In this document: piece after piece, positions 35,401 through 44,185 of the stretch
How positions within the stretch are numbered: position 1 is the first letter of the stretch
Layout: the number at the start of each line of letters is the position of its first letter
NCBI RefSeq assembly: GCF_028736925.1
Contig: NZ_JAQZAT010000001.1
Location: forward strand, 1 to 64,000
DNA length: 64,000 nt
Direction: 5' to 3'
From: Flavivirga sp. 57AJ16
GTDB taxonomy: Bacteria; Bacteroidota; Bacteroidia; Flavobacteriales; Flavobacteriaceae
Translations under genes and position numbers: made by a program
Notes under the pieces: model-generated
The model's database searches: none
Told to the model about the DNA's origin: nothing
Seen by the model: the letters and a program-made list of their open reading frames with translations, nothing else

Positions 35401-36108
35401 TTAACTAATCAAATTCCCTTCATCATCCCATTTTGCAATATCGCCTCTATTGGATTGATCTACACATTTAGCCAACCAGGCCTCCTCGTATTCAAATCCA
35501 TGTTTTTTAAGAACCTCTTCGGGGACGCCATCCCAAATATTTGGCGTATTCCCTTTATATCCTAACTCTTTGATACCTTCTTTTGACGTGTAAAATCCTG
35601 TGAGCGTTAAATTACGTATTCTTGTAAAAAATACTTCTCCTTGTATAAGCTCTGGCTTTGTTTTTTCTGGATAGGCTATTCGATCACAAATATCATATTG
35701 TTCCTCGTTCGTACATGCTATAAATTCTTTGTTATACAACTTGTTGCTAAAACTATCCAGCCACATAATACCGCCTCTTAAAGGTATTTGTTGGTCTTCC
35801 ATATCTCTAACAATAAAATCTATAAACTCCTTTACACCTGCTTCTGTAGCGGAAACATATGGATCGCTCTTGGGAAGTATAATATCACACAAAACGGCTA
35901 TTGTGGCGAGCTCGTGCTCATTAAAAAAATCGGATTCAAACAATTCCTGATCTCTTAAGATTTCCTTTTCAGTTCGACCATAGAGGGGCGTTTCTTTAAC
36001 CTCAGGTAACCCATCCACAGATGATGTTTTTGTCGTACATCCATTTATTACCAGCCCTGTGGCTACAGAACCTAATAATATTGATTTAATGCTATCGCGT
36101 CTATTCAT
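35401..36108 (-). CDS. Tat-signal small subunit, gluconate 2-dehydrogenase subunit 3 family (1)
   Basis: A 235-residue small subunit for the GMC flavoprotein encoded 12 bases upstream. The N-terminus MNRRDSIKSILLG has the twin arginines of a Tat signal and reads on to VINGC, a lipobox-like end, so it is probably a Tat lipoprotein. The body shows the family helices LATIAVLCDIILP and TEAGVKEFIDFIVRDM, followed by a C-terminal FYTSKEGIKELGYKGN segment. By analogy with FAD-glucose dehydrogenase, the folded catalytic partner, which has no signal of its own, should be exported bound to it. Confidence 0.82.
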   Translation of the reverse strand: MNRRDSIKSILLGSVATGLVINGCTTKTSSVDGLPEVKETPLYGRTEKEILRDQELFESDFFNEHELATIAVLCDIILPKSDPYVSATEAGVKEFIDFIVRDMEDQQIPLRGGIMWLDSFSNKLYNKEFIACTNEEQYDICDRIAYPEKTKPELIQGEVFFTRIRNLTLTGFYTSKEGIKELGYKGNTPNIWDGVPEEVLKKHGFEYEEAWLAKCVDQSNRGDIAKWDDEGNLIS

Positions 36109-36120
36109 ATGTACAATATA

Positions 36121-37839
36121 TTAAATATTTTGTTTTTTCAGTTCACTTACAATATAATCACAGGTTCTCCATGACAAAGCCAATATGGTCCATGTTGGAT
36201 TTTTGTCTGCTTGTGATACAAAAGGGCCAGCGTCCACAATAAAAACATTATCAACATCATGTAATTGTTGATACTTATTGGTAACCGACTTTTTAGGATC
36301 GTCTCCCATCCTTGTTGTTCCAACTTCATGTATAATCCTTCCTGGAGCTAACAACCCATAATCATCTTCTTTACTTGGTCTATCTCCTAATGCTTCTGCA
36401 CCCATACCATCAAAAATTTCTTCAAATGTTTCGTGCATATGATTTGCCTGCAGTTTTTCATATTCACTCCATTTGTAATGAAACCTCAATACAGGAATCC
36501 CCCATTCATCGACAACATCGGGATCTATCTCACAATAATTACTTTCCACCGGAATACTTTCACCTCTGCCGGCAAGCCCTATAACTGATCCATAAAATTT
36601 CTTAACATCATTTCTTAAAGCATTTCCATAGCCTCCAACTTGACCTCCAACAAATTTATTTAAAGCATTGGCATCAAATCCAAATCCATAAGAGGGCATC
36701 CCTAGTCCGCCCCAAGATTCAATATGATAGCCTCTGGGGAAATTTAGTTTCTTATCGTTGCCCCACCAGGGTGTATATACATGCATCCCTCCTACACCGT
36801 CTTCGTTATAAGTCTCTCTATTCATTAATTCGGGAACAAATGCCATCCGATTAGTACCTGTAGAATCGTGTAGGTATTTACCAACCAATCCGCTACTGTT
36901 TCCCAGTCCATCTTTATGAACCTTACTTTTAGAATTTAACAAAATCCTTGCGGTACTACATGCCGAGGCTGCCAAGACAATTACTTTGGCATTTAATTTG
37001 TATTCTTTTCTATCTAGCTTATTAATAAAAATAACACCAGTTGCTTTACCGGAATCGTCTGTAACAACCTCTCTTACCATAGAATCTGTATAGAGTTTAA
37101 TCTGCCCTCCAGATTTTTGTGCTGGAAATATCAAGCAAGATCCTGACGAAAAATCGGCATAGACACTACATGATCTACTACATTGCCCACAATAAAAACA
37201 AACCCCTCTACTATCATTAATGGGTTTTGTTAAAATTGATAAACGTGAAGGGTATACAGGTATATTAGCCTTTCTTGCCCCTTTAATATAATACATTTCA
37301 TGTAGTCTTGGCTTTGGTGCTGGCAAAAAGAAGCCATCAGGGTCATTGGGTAAATTTTCCTTACTTCCAAAAACACCAATAAGCTTATCCACCTTGTCAT
37401 AATAAGGCTTAACATCATCATAAGAAATAGGCCAGTTATCACCTAAGCCATCTATACTTTTTCTTTTAAAATCCAATGGGCCAAACCTTAAGGAAATTCT
37501 TCCCCAGTGATTGGTTCTTCCTCCTAACATTCTGGACCTAAACCAATCAAATTCTGTTCCGTTTTTTTTTGTATATGGCTCACCTTCTATATCCCATCCT
37601 CCATAAGCAGCATCAAAATCGCCAAAAGGCCTTGTTGTTGAAGCACCTCTTCTTGGCGATTCATAAGACCATTTTAGTTGTGTTCGTGACACGGGGTCTG
37701 CAGGATCATAAAATGGTCCAGCTTCTATTACTGCTATGTTTAAACCTGCTTCAGAAAGTATTTTAGTAGCCATACCTCCACCTGCGCCAGAACCAACAAT
37801 AATAACATCGAAAGTTTCCGGAGATTCTTTAATTTGCAT
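36121..37839 (-). CDS. GMC-family FAD sugar dehydrogenase with Fe-S-type Cys motif (1)
   Basis: Catalytic subunit of a probable glycoside 3-dehydrogenase. The 572 residues have an FAD-binding start FDVIIVGSGAGGGMATKIL, the RMLGGRTNHWGR flavin loop, and the C-terminal active-site segment HEVGTTRMGDDP with NPTWTILALSWR. Cysteines at 214, 217, 220 and 224 form C-x2-C-x2-C-x3-C. The outer set C214-x5-C220-x3-C224 matches the spacing that, as I recall, binds a 3Fe-4S cluster in bacterial FAD-glucose dehydrogenase, and C217 adds a fourth ligand candidate. No signal peptide; export presumably relies on the Tat small subunit downstream. No cytochrome c gene is nearby. Confidence 0.87.
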   Translation of the reverse strand: MQIKESPETFDVIIVGSGAGGGMATKILSEAGLNIAVIEAGPFYDPADPVSRTQLKWSYESPRRGASTTRPFGDFDAAYGGWDIEGEPYTKKNGTEFDWFRSRMLGGRTNHWGRISLRFGPLDFKRKSIDGLGDNWPISYDDVKPYYDKVDKLIGVFGSKENLPNDPDGFFLPAPKPRLHEMYYIKGARKANIPVYPSRLSILTKPINDSRGVCFYCGQCSRSCSVYADFSSGSCLIFPAQKSGGQIKLYTDSMVREVVTDDSGKATGVIFINKLDRKEYKLNAKVIVLAASACSTARILLNSKSKVHKDGLGNSSGLVGKYLHDSTGTNRMAFVPELMNRETYNEDGVGGMHVYTPWWGNDKKLNFPRGYHIESWGGLGMPSYGFGFDANALNKFVGGQVGGYGNALRNDVKKFYGSVIGLAGRGESIPVESNYCEIDPDVVDEWGIPVLRFHYKWSEYEKLQANHMHETFEEIFDGMGAEALGDRPSKEDDYGLLAPGRIIHEVGTTRMGDDPKKSVTNKYQQLHDVDNVFIVDAGPFVSQADKNPTWTILALSWRTCDYIVSELKKQNI

Positions 37840-37864
37840 AATGTTAATTTATTTATAAAGATTG

Positions 37865-38917
37865 TTATAATCCAAGTATTTTCTTTAATTGTTCTTTATC
37901 TGTTTTGCCACCGGCAAAATCGTCAAACCCTTTTTCTGTAGCTTCAATAATATGCTCTTGAATAAAAGGCGCCCCTTCTTTAGCGCCTTGAGCAGAAGAT
38001 TTTATACAGCATTCCCATTCCATAACCGCCCAAACATCGCATTCGTACTTTGTTAATTTAGAAAAAATACTCTTAAAATCCACTTGTCCATCGCCTAAAG
38101 ACCTAAATCTCCCTGCTCTATCTTTCCAACTTTGAAAACCACCGTACACACCACTTTTTCCCGACGGATTAAATTCTGCATCTTTTACATGAAACATTTT
38201 AATAAACTCGTGGTAATAATCAATGTATTTTAAATAGTCTAATTGTTGTAATACAAAATGGCTTGGGTCGTACAATATATTAACACGTTTATGATTTCCC
38301 GTGGCTTTTAAGAAACGTTCAAATGTTACACCATCATGTAAATCCTCTCCAGGGTGTATTTCATAACAAAGGTCTACCCCATTATCCTCAAAAACATCTA
38401 AAATAGGAAGCCACCGTTTAGCTAATTCTTCAAAACCCATTTCTACCAATCCTTTTGGTGCTTGGGGCCATGGATACATGGTATGCCAAAGTAACGATCC
38501 AGAAAATGTGGCATGTACTTTAATACCTAAATGCTTACTGGCAATTGCAGCGTTTTTAACTTGCTGTACTGCCCAATCCGTCCTCTTTTTAGGATTGTTT
38601 TTACAATGATCTGGCGCAAAATTGTCAAACATTAAATCGTATGCTGGATGTACCGCAACGAGCTGCCCTTGTAAATGGGTTGTCAGTTCAGTTATTTCCA
38701 GGCCATAAGACTGTACTTTCCCTTTTAACTCATCGCAATAGGTTTTGCTTGACGCCGCTCTATCCAGATCTATTAAACGAGATTCCCAAGTGGGAATTTG
38801 TATGCCTTTATACCCTAGACCTAAAGCCCACTCACACATCCCATCCAAACTATTAAATGGCTTATTATCCCCTGCAAATTGTGCTAAAAAAACAGCAGGT
38901 CCTTTTATTGTTTTCAT
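37865..38917 (-). CDS. TIM-barrel sugar isomerase/epimerase-type protein (1)
   Basis: A cytoplasmic 350-residue protein of the AP-endonuclease-2 / sugar phosphate isomerase-epimerase superfamily, with no signal peptide. Probable metal ligands are the Glu in CYEIHPGEDLHD, the Asp/His pair in LYDPSHF, the His in MFHVKDAEF and the Glu in AVMEWEC. By family knowledge such barrels isomerise keto-sugars, and in characterised deglycosylation systems some eliminate the aglycone from 3-keto-glycosides. Lies 25 bases upstream of the GMC gene. Which reaction it performs cannot be read from the sequence. Confidence 0.8.
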   Translation of the reverse strand: MKTIKGPAVFLAQFAGDNKPFNSLDGMCEWALGLGYKGIQIPTWESRLIDLDRAASSKTYCDELKGKVQSYGLEITELTTHLQGQLVAVHPAYDLMFDNFAPDHCKNNPKKRTDWAVQQVKNAAIASKHLGIKVHATFSGSLLWHTMYPWPQAPKGLVEMGFEELAKRWLPILDVFEDNGVDLCYEIHPGEDLHDGVTFERFLKATGNHKRVNILYDPSHFVLQQLDYLKYIDYYHEFIKMFHVKDAEFNPSGKSGVYGGFQSWKDRAGRFRSLGDGQVDFKSIFSKLTKYECDVWAVMEWECCIKSSAQGAKEGAPFIQEHIIEATEKGFDDFAGGKTDKEQLKKILGL

Positions 38918-38954
38918 GTATCTTTTATTATTGTTTTTTAAGATTCCCAGTGCC

Positions 38955-39198
38955 TAATACCATTTCTAACTTAAAATTACTTACTAATACCAAATAAACT
39001 TCAAAATAACTGGTTAAATCCGTTTAGCTCACTATCTTTTATTTTTATAATTGGTGTTCTTGAATCTTCGATTTCTATTTCCTTTATATTTCAATAAAAA
39101 ACATATCCTTAACTAGGCTATGCTTATGTTTTTTATCTCTTCTAATGAAAATATAATTCAAATTTATTTCCTATCATTTTAAAATTCATTTGGTATAA
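38955..39198. repeat. Palindromic repeat with inserted fragment
   Basis: The outer arms (TAATACCATTTCTAACTTAAAA and ATTTTAAAATTCATTTGGTATAAC) are inverted copies, and the core AACTAGGCTATGCTTATG matches the family at 21385. An extra segment at about 39022-39076 (GTTTAGCTCAC..TGAATCTTCGATTTCT) matches 53228-53281 from the element near 53 kb. The repeat fills the gap between two genes of the left sugar block. Confidence 0.55.
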
Positions 39199-39297
39199 CA
39201 TTTGCCCTTTTTCGCCTATGCTTCAAAATAAAAATCCTCGGGGCAAGGCAGACCCACGAAGTATTCAATCGAAAACTTCGACAAAAAAATAGGCGCA

Positions 39298-40449
39298 TTA
39301 TTTTTCAAACTTTGTCCATGCCGCATTGTTAGCATCGCTTTCTACTGCTGCATATATAAACCTCATGCCCCGGACACCATCTTTTACTGTTGGATAATCT
39401 GGCTTCTCAATGGTTGCTCCATTTAAGACAGCCATTAAATGGGTTGCGAAATTTTTATAAATGGTAGCAAAAGCTTCCAAGTAACCTTCTGGATGCCCCG
39501 CCGGAATTCTAGATACATGCAATGCTTCAGGGTATAAATTGTTTCCATTTGATGTAAAAACCTTAACAGGGGCTCCAAGCCAACGTGTTATTAATTGATT
39601 TGGATTTTCCTGGTGCCATTCTAAACTTCCTTTATCACCATAAACTTTAATGGCCAAGTTATTTTCTTCGCCTAAGGCTATTTGAGAAATAGACATCGTG
39701 CCTTTTGCGCCATTTTCCATACGAAGTAACAAATTACCATCATCGTCTAAAATTCTTCCTTCTCCAAACTTCCCTAAATCGGCAGCCAATTCATCAATTT
39801 TTAAGCCTGTAATATATTCTACCAGATTTTCAGCATGGGTTCCAATATCACCTAACGCACCACCAATTCCAGAACGTTTTGGATCTACCCTCCAGGAGGC
39901 TTGCTTATTATCTGTAGACTCCACTGCTGTAGACATCCAACCTTGCAAATACTGCACTTGAACTTTTCTAATAGTTCCCAAGTCGCCATTAGCAACCATC
40001 GCCTTGGCTTGCTTTACCAATGGGTGTCCTGTATAATTATGTGTAAGGGCAAATAATTTTCCGCTTTTACTCACTATTTTTTCCAAGGCAATTGCTTCTT
40101 CTAACGTTAAAGTCATTGGCTTATCGCAAACCACATGAAACCCATGCTCTAAAGCTAGTTTTGCTGGCGGAAAATGCATGTGATTTGGGGTTACAATAAC
40201 CACAAAATCCATACGCTCATTTTCGGGAAGCGCTTTTTCTTTTAAAATCATTTCTTCATAACTCCCGTAGCATCTATCTTCGGGAAGGTACAAGGCTTTT
40301 CCTGATGTTATTGATTTTTCCGCATTACTGCTAAAAGCACCACATACCAAATCTATCATTCCGTCAATGGATGCCGCTTTTCTATGCACATCTCCAATAA
40401 ACGATCCTGCTCCCCCACCGATCATTCCCATTCTTAATTTTCTAACCAT
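39298..40449 (-). CDS. Gfo/Idh/MocA-family oxidoreductase (1)
   Basis: An NAD(P)-dependent sugar oxidoreductase acting in the cytoplasm. The 383 residues begin with a Rossmann motif, MGMIGGGAGSFIGDVHR. Next come VVIVTPNHMHFPPAK, the conserved lysine in VCDKPMTLT, and the active-site segment GALGDIGTHAENL with the catalytic Asp/His, then the C-terminal sheet domain. In 3-keto-glycoside pathways such enzymes oxidise the C3 hydroxyl or reduce released 3-keto-sugar. No signal peptide, unlike the two copies in the right block, so it probably handles imported product. Seven bases after the MFS transporter gene. Confidence 0.85.
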   Translation of the reverse strand: MVRKLRMGMIGGGAGSFIGDVHRKAASIDGMIDLVCGAFSSNAEKSITSGKALYLPEDRCYGSYEEMILKEKALPENERMDFVVIVTPNHMHFPPAKLALEHGFHVVCDKPMTLTLEEAIALEKIVSKSGKLFALTHNYTGHPLVKQAKAMVANGDLGTIRKVQVQYLQGWMSTAVESTDNKQASWRVDPKRSGIGGALGDIGTHAENLVEYITGLKIDELAADLGKFGEGRILDDDGNLLLRMENGAKGTMSISQIALGEENNLAIKVYGDKGSLEWHQENPNQLITRWLGAPVKVFTSNGNNLYPEALHVSRIPAGHPEGYLEAFATIYKNFATHLMAVLNGATIEKPDYPTVKDGVRGMRFIYAAVESDANNAAWTKFEK

Positions 40450-40456
40450 ATTCTAA

Positions 40457-41632
40457 TTACGCTTCTGCTGTTTGATTTCTTTTTTTCATATAAATACTTA
40501 ACCCTAAAAATGCGACAATTAAAATGGCAGGCAGAATAGACATGGTTCTTAAAGCTTCAGAAATACCGCCTTCCCCGTCCATAAGCCTTCCCATAATCGG
40601 TAACACTATCGAAACAGAAAACATACCTGCTCCTCCCATAATTGAAAGTCCTAAAGCTCCTGTTTGAGGCAAATACTCTGCCACAAAACCCAGCATAGTA
40701 GGCCAGAAAAAAGTAACCCCCATCGCAAAAATAGCAGCTGCAACAAAAATCATCCCCCCACTTGTTACTGTCAACATCCACAATCCAATAAATGTGAATA
40801 TAGCAGAGTACAATAACATTCCTGAAGGCTTTAATTTATGGACAACCTGGCCAGCAAATAATCTACCTAAAGCCATGATGCCATTTATAAAAGCTAATAC
40901 CAGTAGTGGTTTTGCTACAGATTCTTTTAATAGTGATTCTATACGTTGGGTAGTTCCCAACTCTGAAGCTGCAGTAAGAAACATGCAGGCAACCATAAAA
41001 AGAAATAAAGGGTTTAAAATACTACTAAACATTTTTTTATTACTAACGCCTAATTGAACTCGTTCTGTCACAGGAATCTTTTGGCCTATAAACAAGGCTC
41101 CATAAACAATTAACGGTACAAACAAAGTTCCTACCATATAATACCAAGATAATTCAAGAACATCCATAATCAACCACCCTAAAAGTGCCCCGATTACAAT
41201 ACCTCCCGGAAACCACACATGAAACCTATTGAGCATTTTGGTTTTACTATCGGGGTACATAGAAGCAACCAAAGGGTTTAATGCGGCCTCAACCATACCG
41301 TTACCAATTCCAACGAATAAGGTCGCTATAAATAAAGACATCATAGAATCTGCCATAAGTGTTAAGACAATACCTATCGCATGTGTTATAAAAGCGATCC
41401 ATACAATTTTTCTTATCCCAAGTAAATCCACCAAAGGACCCCCTATAATCATTGCTATTGTAAAACCGAAAAAAGCAGGCGCAAATGCATAACCTAATTG
41501 CTCCAAAGTTAAACCTACGCCTTCGGGTCCGAAAACAGTTTCCAGTTTCGCACGAATAGCAAAGGTCATAGCTGTAGTAATTAAAGCAAGACAACTTGCT
41601 AAAAACAACCTGTTTTTATTAATCTGTTCCAT
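40457..41632 (-). CDS. MFS sugar transporter
   Basis: A 391-residue inner membrane permease with about 12 predicted helices and short loops (for example LFLASCLALITTAMTF, then FAPAFFGFTIAMIIGGPLVDLLG, and after helix 10 FFWPTMLGFVAEYLP). MFS hallmark residues follow helix 2 (DLLGIRKIVW). It is the only inner membrane transporter of the cluster and would carry the cleaved sugar or keto-sugar into the cytoplasm, where the signal-less Gfo/Idh and TIM-barrel enzymes act. Substrate specificity cannot be read from the sequence. Confidence 0.85.
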   Translation of the reverse strand: MEQINKNRLFLASCLALITTAMTFAIRAKLETVFGPEGVGLTLEQLGYAFAPAFFGFTIAMIIGGPLVDLLGIRKIVWIAFITHAIGIVLTLMADSMMSLFIATLFVGIGNGMVEAALNPLVASMYPDSKTKMLNRFHVWFPGGIVIGALLGWLIMDVLELSWYYMVGTLFVPLIVYGALFIGQKIPVTERVQLGVSNKKMFSSILNPLFLFMVACMFLTAASELGTTQRIESLLKESVAKPLLVLAFINGIMALGRLFAGQVVHKLKPSGMLLYSAIFTFIGLWMLTVTSGGMIFVAAAIFAMGVTFFWPTMLGFVAEYLPQTGALGLSIMGGAGMFSVSIVLPIMGRLMDGEGGISEALRTMSILPAILIVAFLGLSIYMKKRNQTAEA

Positions 41633-41659
41633 ATTATTATTAGTTTACTTAGTTTTTTT

Positions 41660-42616
41660 TTAAGCAAGTTGTTTTCCAACACGAATCAACAAATCCCTAG
41701 TCAATTCAATACCTTCATCTTCGGCGAATGTATTTCCCTCATATTCAATACCAACAAACCCGGTATAACCTGATGCCTTAACCATTTTCATCATTCTAAG
41801 ATAATCTATATTAGTATCTTCCCCCTTTTCATTAAAATCATAGGATTTTGCACTCACCGCTTTAGCATAAGGCAGCAGTTCTTTCGTTCCCAAATATTTA
41901 TCGTATGCCTCTACACAAACGCCTTCATTATTTCTCTCTATACAGAAGTTCCCAAAATCTGGCAAGGTACCACAGTTTTTATTTTTTACCTGTGAAAACA
42001 CATTTGTCATCCACTTTCCATCTGAAGAAAACCCACCATGATTCTCGACTAAAATATTGATTCCAGATCCTTTTGCAAACTCAGAAAGTATATTTAAAGA
42101 ATTGATACTTGCTTTAACGGCTTCATTTTTATCTATCCCTCCTGCTAAATTAACCCGAATAGCATGACAGCCTAGAAAATGAGCGGCCTCAACCCATTTA
42201 TAATGATTTTCAATAGCCTTAATTCTTTCTTTATTATTTGTATTGGCAAGCTCCCCTTCACCATCAATCATGATTAAAACATTTTGCTGGCCTTCTGAGT
42301 CAGCACGTAAGTTCATCTCTTTTAAATAAGACATGTCTTTAGCTTTATCTTTAAAAAAAGCATTTACATATTCCAGTCCTTCTAAACCAAAGCTTCTGGA
42401 TTTTGCAGCAAAGTCTAAAGTATCCATTTTATTTGCAAATAAGGTGCGATGCAATGACCACTGCGCTAAGGATATTTTAAAAAACAAAGCTTCCTCTTTA
42501 ACAATTTGATTAGATAGCGCTTCTTTTTTTCCGGATTTTTTACATCCGTACGAACCCAATAATGACAGTGCAGCAGTTGCATAAGCCGTTTTTGTAACAA
42601 AATCTCTTCGTTTCAT
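41660..42616 (-). CDS. Exported TIM-barrel isomerase/epimerase-type protein (2)
   Basis: A 318-residue protein with a Tat-type N-terminus (MKRRDFVTKTAYATAALSLLG) ending in YGC, a lipobox-like site, so it is likely exported folded and lipidated. The body is the xylose-isomerase-like TIM barrel: FKISLAQWSLHRTLF near the start, ILVENHGGFSS with a candidate metal Glu, GTLPDFGNFC, SAKSYDF, and FVGIEYEGN near the end. First gene of the left block. An envelope location fits elimination of the aglycone from a 3-keto-glycoside outside the cytoplasm, which is inference. Confidence 0.8.
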   Translation of the reverse strand: MKRRDFVTKTAYATAALSLLGSYGCKKSGKKEALSNQIVKEEALFFKISLAQWSLHRTLFANKMDTLDFAAKSRSFGLEGLEYVNAFFKDKAKDMSYLKEMNLRADSEGQQNVLIMIDGEGELANTNNKERIKAIENHYKWVEAAHFLGCHAIRVNLAGGIDKNEAVKASINSLNILSEFAKGSGINILVENHGGFSSDGKWMTNVFSQVKNKNCGTLPDFGNFCIERNNEGVCVEAYDKYLGTKELLPYAKAVSAKSYDFNEKGEDTNIDYLRMMKMVKASGYTGFVGIEYEGNTFAEDEGIELTRDLLIRVGKQLA

Positions 42617-42990
42617 AAAAACATTTTTAAGTGAAACATCCTAACCATTAACACCTTTCTTGTTTGGAATTGCTGTAAAATAAAAGGGGCATTTATCACA
42701 ATTATCTTAAACAAAAACTAAGGTATAAGATGACCATGTGAAACTATGAATTTGAATTTAAAATAATGTATATTTTTATTCAGTGAAAGAATTTAAACAT
42801 TTATAAATACTTTTTTTGACTTAATTCCGACTCACCAAAGGCTCAAAACCACCTGACCAACAGAAACACAAACCCCATGCCGTCTTACACAAATTTAGAA
42901 TGATTCCTGCCATCCCTGCCATTCGATCACACCAATAAAAACAAGGCAGCACATAAAAACAGGATTAGCCCGCGAATACCTATCTTGAAT
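42617..42990. other. Intergenic between left block and AraC gene, nothing recognised
   Basis: 374 bases holding the presumed promoter of the left block (minus strand) and the 3' end of the regulator transcript. No coding frame, tRNA or known RNA motif. It is less AT-rich near 42840-42960 than its surroundings. Confidence 0.4.
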
Positions 42991-44022
42991 TCAGACTAAT
43001 TGAAGATTACTGCCCGCCCATTTTAACCGGTATTCATTAGGCGTACATTTTTCATGTTTCTTAAACACTGTAGCGAAATATTGACTCGAAGCAAACCCAC
43101 ACATATAAGCTACTTCGGCCACTGTTAAATCTTGGTCCTTTTGAAGTATTTCTTTAGACATCTCCAAACGCTTCATAGTTAAATAGCGCATCGGAGTTAA
43201 ATTCGTTAACCGCTTACAATGGTGCGTAAACCGTGTTAAACCTACGCCTGCAGATTGCGCCATTAACTCAATGGTCCAATTCTCCGAAAGGCTTTTTTCA
43301 AGCTCTTTCAAAAAGAATTTCACACTTCTGGAACTATCTGTAAGCGATTCGTTTAAAACAATATCATCTGTATTCAACAAATCAAGCAATAAGATCAATA
43401 AGTAATTTACAAGCAGCCTTATTCTAGAAGCACTATTGCCATTCACATCTGTATTCACCGCTTTATTTATCCGCATAAAACAATCCCGAACACGTTGATC
43501 TGTTTTCCAAATGGATTTTTCATTTTGCCTTAAAATCGTGGTAAGCCTTGTTAAATCTGAAGGCGTTAAAGTAATCCAGTCCGGCCATACCCATTCCTGA
43601 TGCGGCCTACGAACACCTAAATCTATAATCACCCAATAAAATTTCCCCATACCAATATGTGGATTTCCTACCTTATGAGCTTCCCATGGACGCGTAATAG
43701 TTAAATGATTTGGAGTCAATAAAACTTCTTTGTTTTCCTGGGCATAAGGCATCGATCCCGATTCTAAAAAATGAAACTCTATCCCTTCATTTCGATGCCA
43801 ATCCAAACCCCAGTCCTGTGGTTCGTTAGCATCCCAATACCCTATACTATTAAGACCAAGTGTATTTTCATCTAATCTATCCCCTGGGTAGGTATGTCGC
43901 GCAAGCGCTTTAAATTTTAATTTATTACGCATATAGGCATCAATTAACGGCAAACAAGTGTCTGCGTGATAAACAACACCGTCTGCTTCGTAAGGCTCTA
44001 TTTTTTGTATGTTTGCTTTCAT
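42991..44022 (-). CDS. AraC-family transcriptional regulator
   Basis: Likely local regulator of the sugar cluster. The 343 residues have an N-terminal cupin-like ligand-binding half (about 1-170; ESGSMPYAQENKEVLLTPNHLTITRPWEAH) and a C-terminal AraC double helix-turn-helix (about 245-335). The first helix pair is in WTIELMAQSAGVGLTRFTHHCKRLTNLTP, and the second reads VAEVAYMCGFASSQYFATVFKKH. I chose the ATG at 44022; the frame extends to a GTG at 44067 with no other support. It lies between two divergent blocks of related enzymes and so probably senses their sugar substrate or product. Confidence 0.88.
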   Translation of the reverse strand: MKANIQKIEPYEADGVVYHADTCLPLIDAYMRNKLKFKALARHTYPGDRLDENTLGLNSIGYWDANEPQDWGLDWHRNEGIEFHFLESGSMPYAQENKEVLLTPNHLTITRPWEAHKVGNPHIGMGKFYWVIIDLGVRRPHQEWVWPDWITLTPSDLTRLTTILRQNEKSIWKTDQRVRDCFMRINKAVNTDVNGNSASRIRLLVNYLLILLLDLLNTDDIVLNESLTDSSRSVKFFLKELEKSLSENWTIELMAQSAGVGLTRFTHHCKRLTNLTPMRYLTMKRLEMSKEILQKDQDLTVAEVAYMCGFASSQYFATVFKKHEKCTPNEYRLKWAGSNLQLV

Positions 44023-44127
44023 TGAAATAATTTGAACATCGATATCACGCAAATTAATTAATTTCACTTTAATTACGAAGTTAAAATATTATTTTCTCAG
44101 TTTTTAACAATGAATATTATCAAATTA

Positions 44128-44135
44128 TAAGTTTG
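44128..44135 (+). promoter_or_regulatory. Candidate -7 promoter element TAAGTTTG
   Basis: Fits the Bacteroidota -7 consensus TAnnTTTG, 51 bases before the GMC start, in the intergenic region shared with the AraC gene. No clear TTG at -33, so this is tentative. Confidence 0.3.
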
Positions 44136-44185
44136 AATAATTATTTAGAAAAAGGCATTCATACTCAATTACACTAAGCACTATA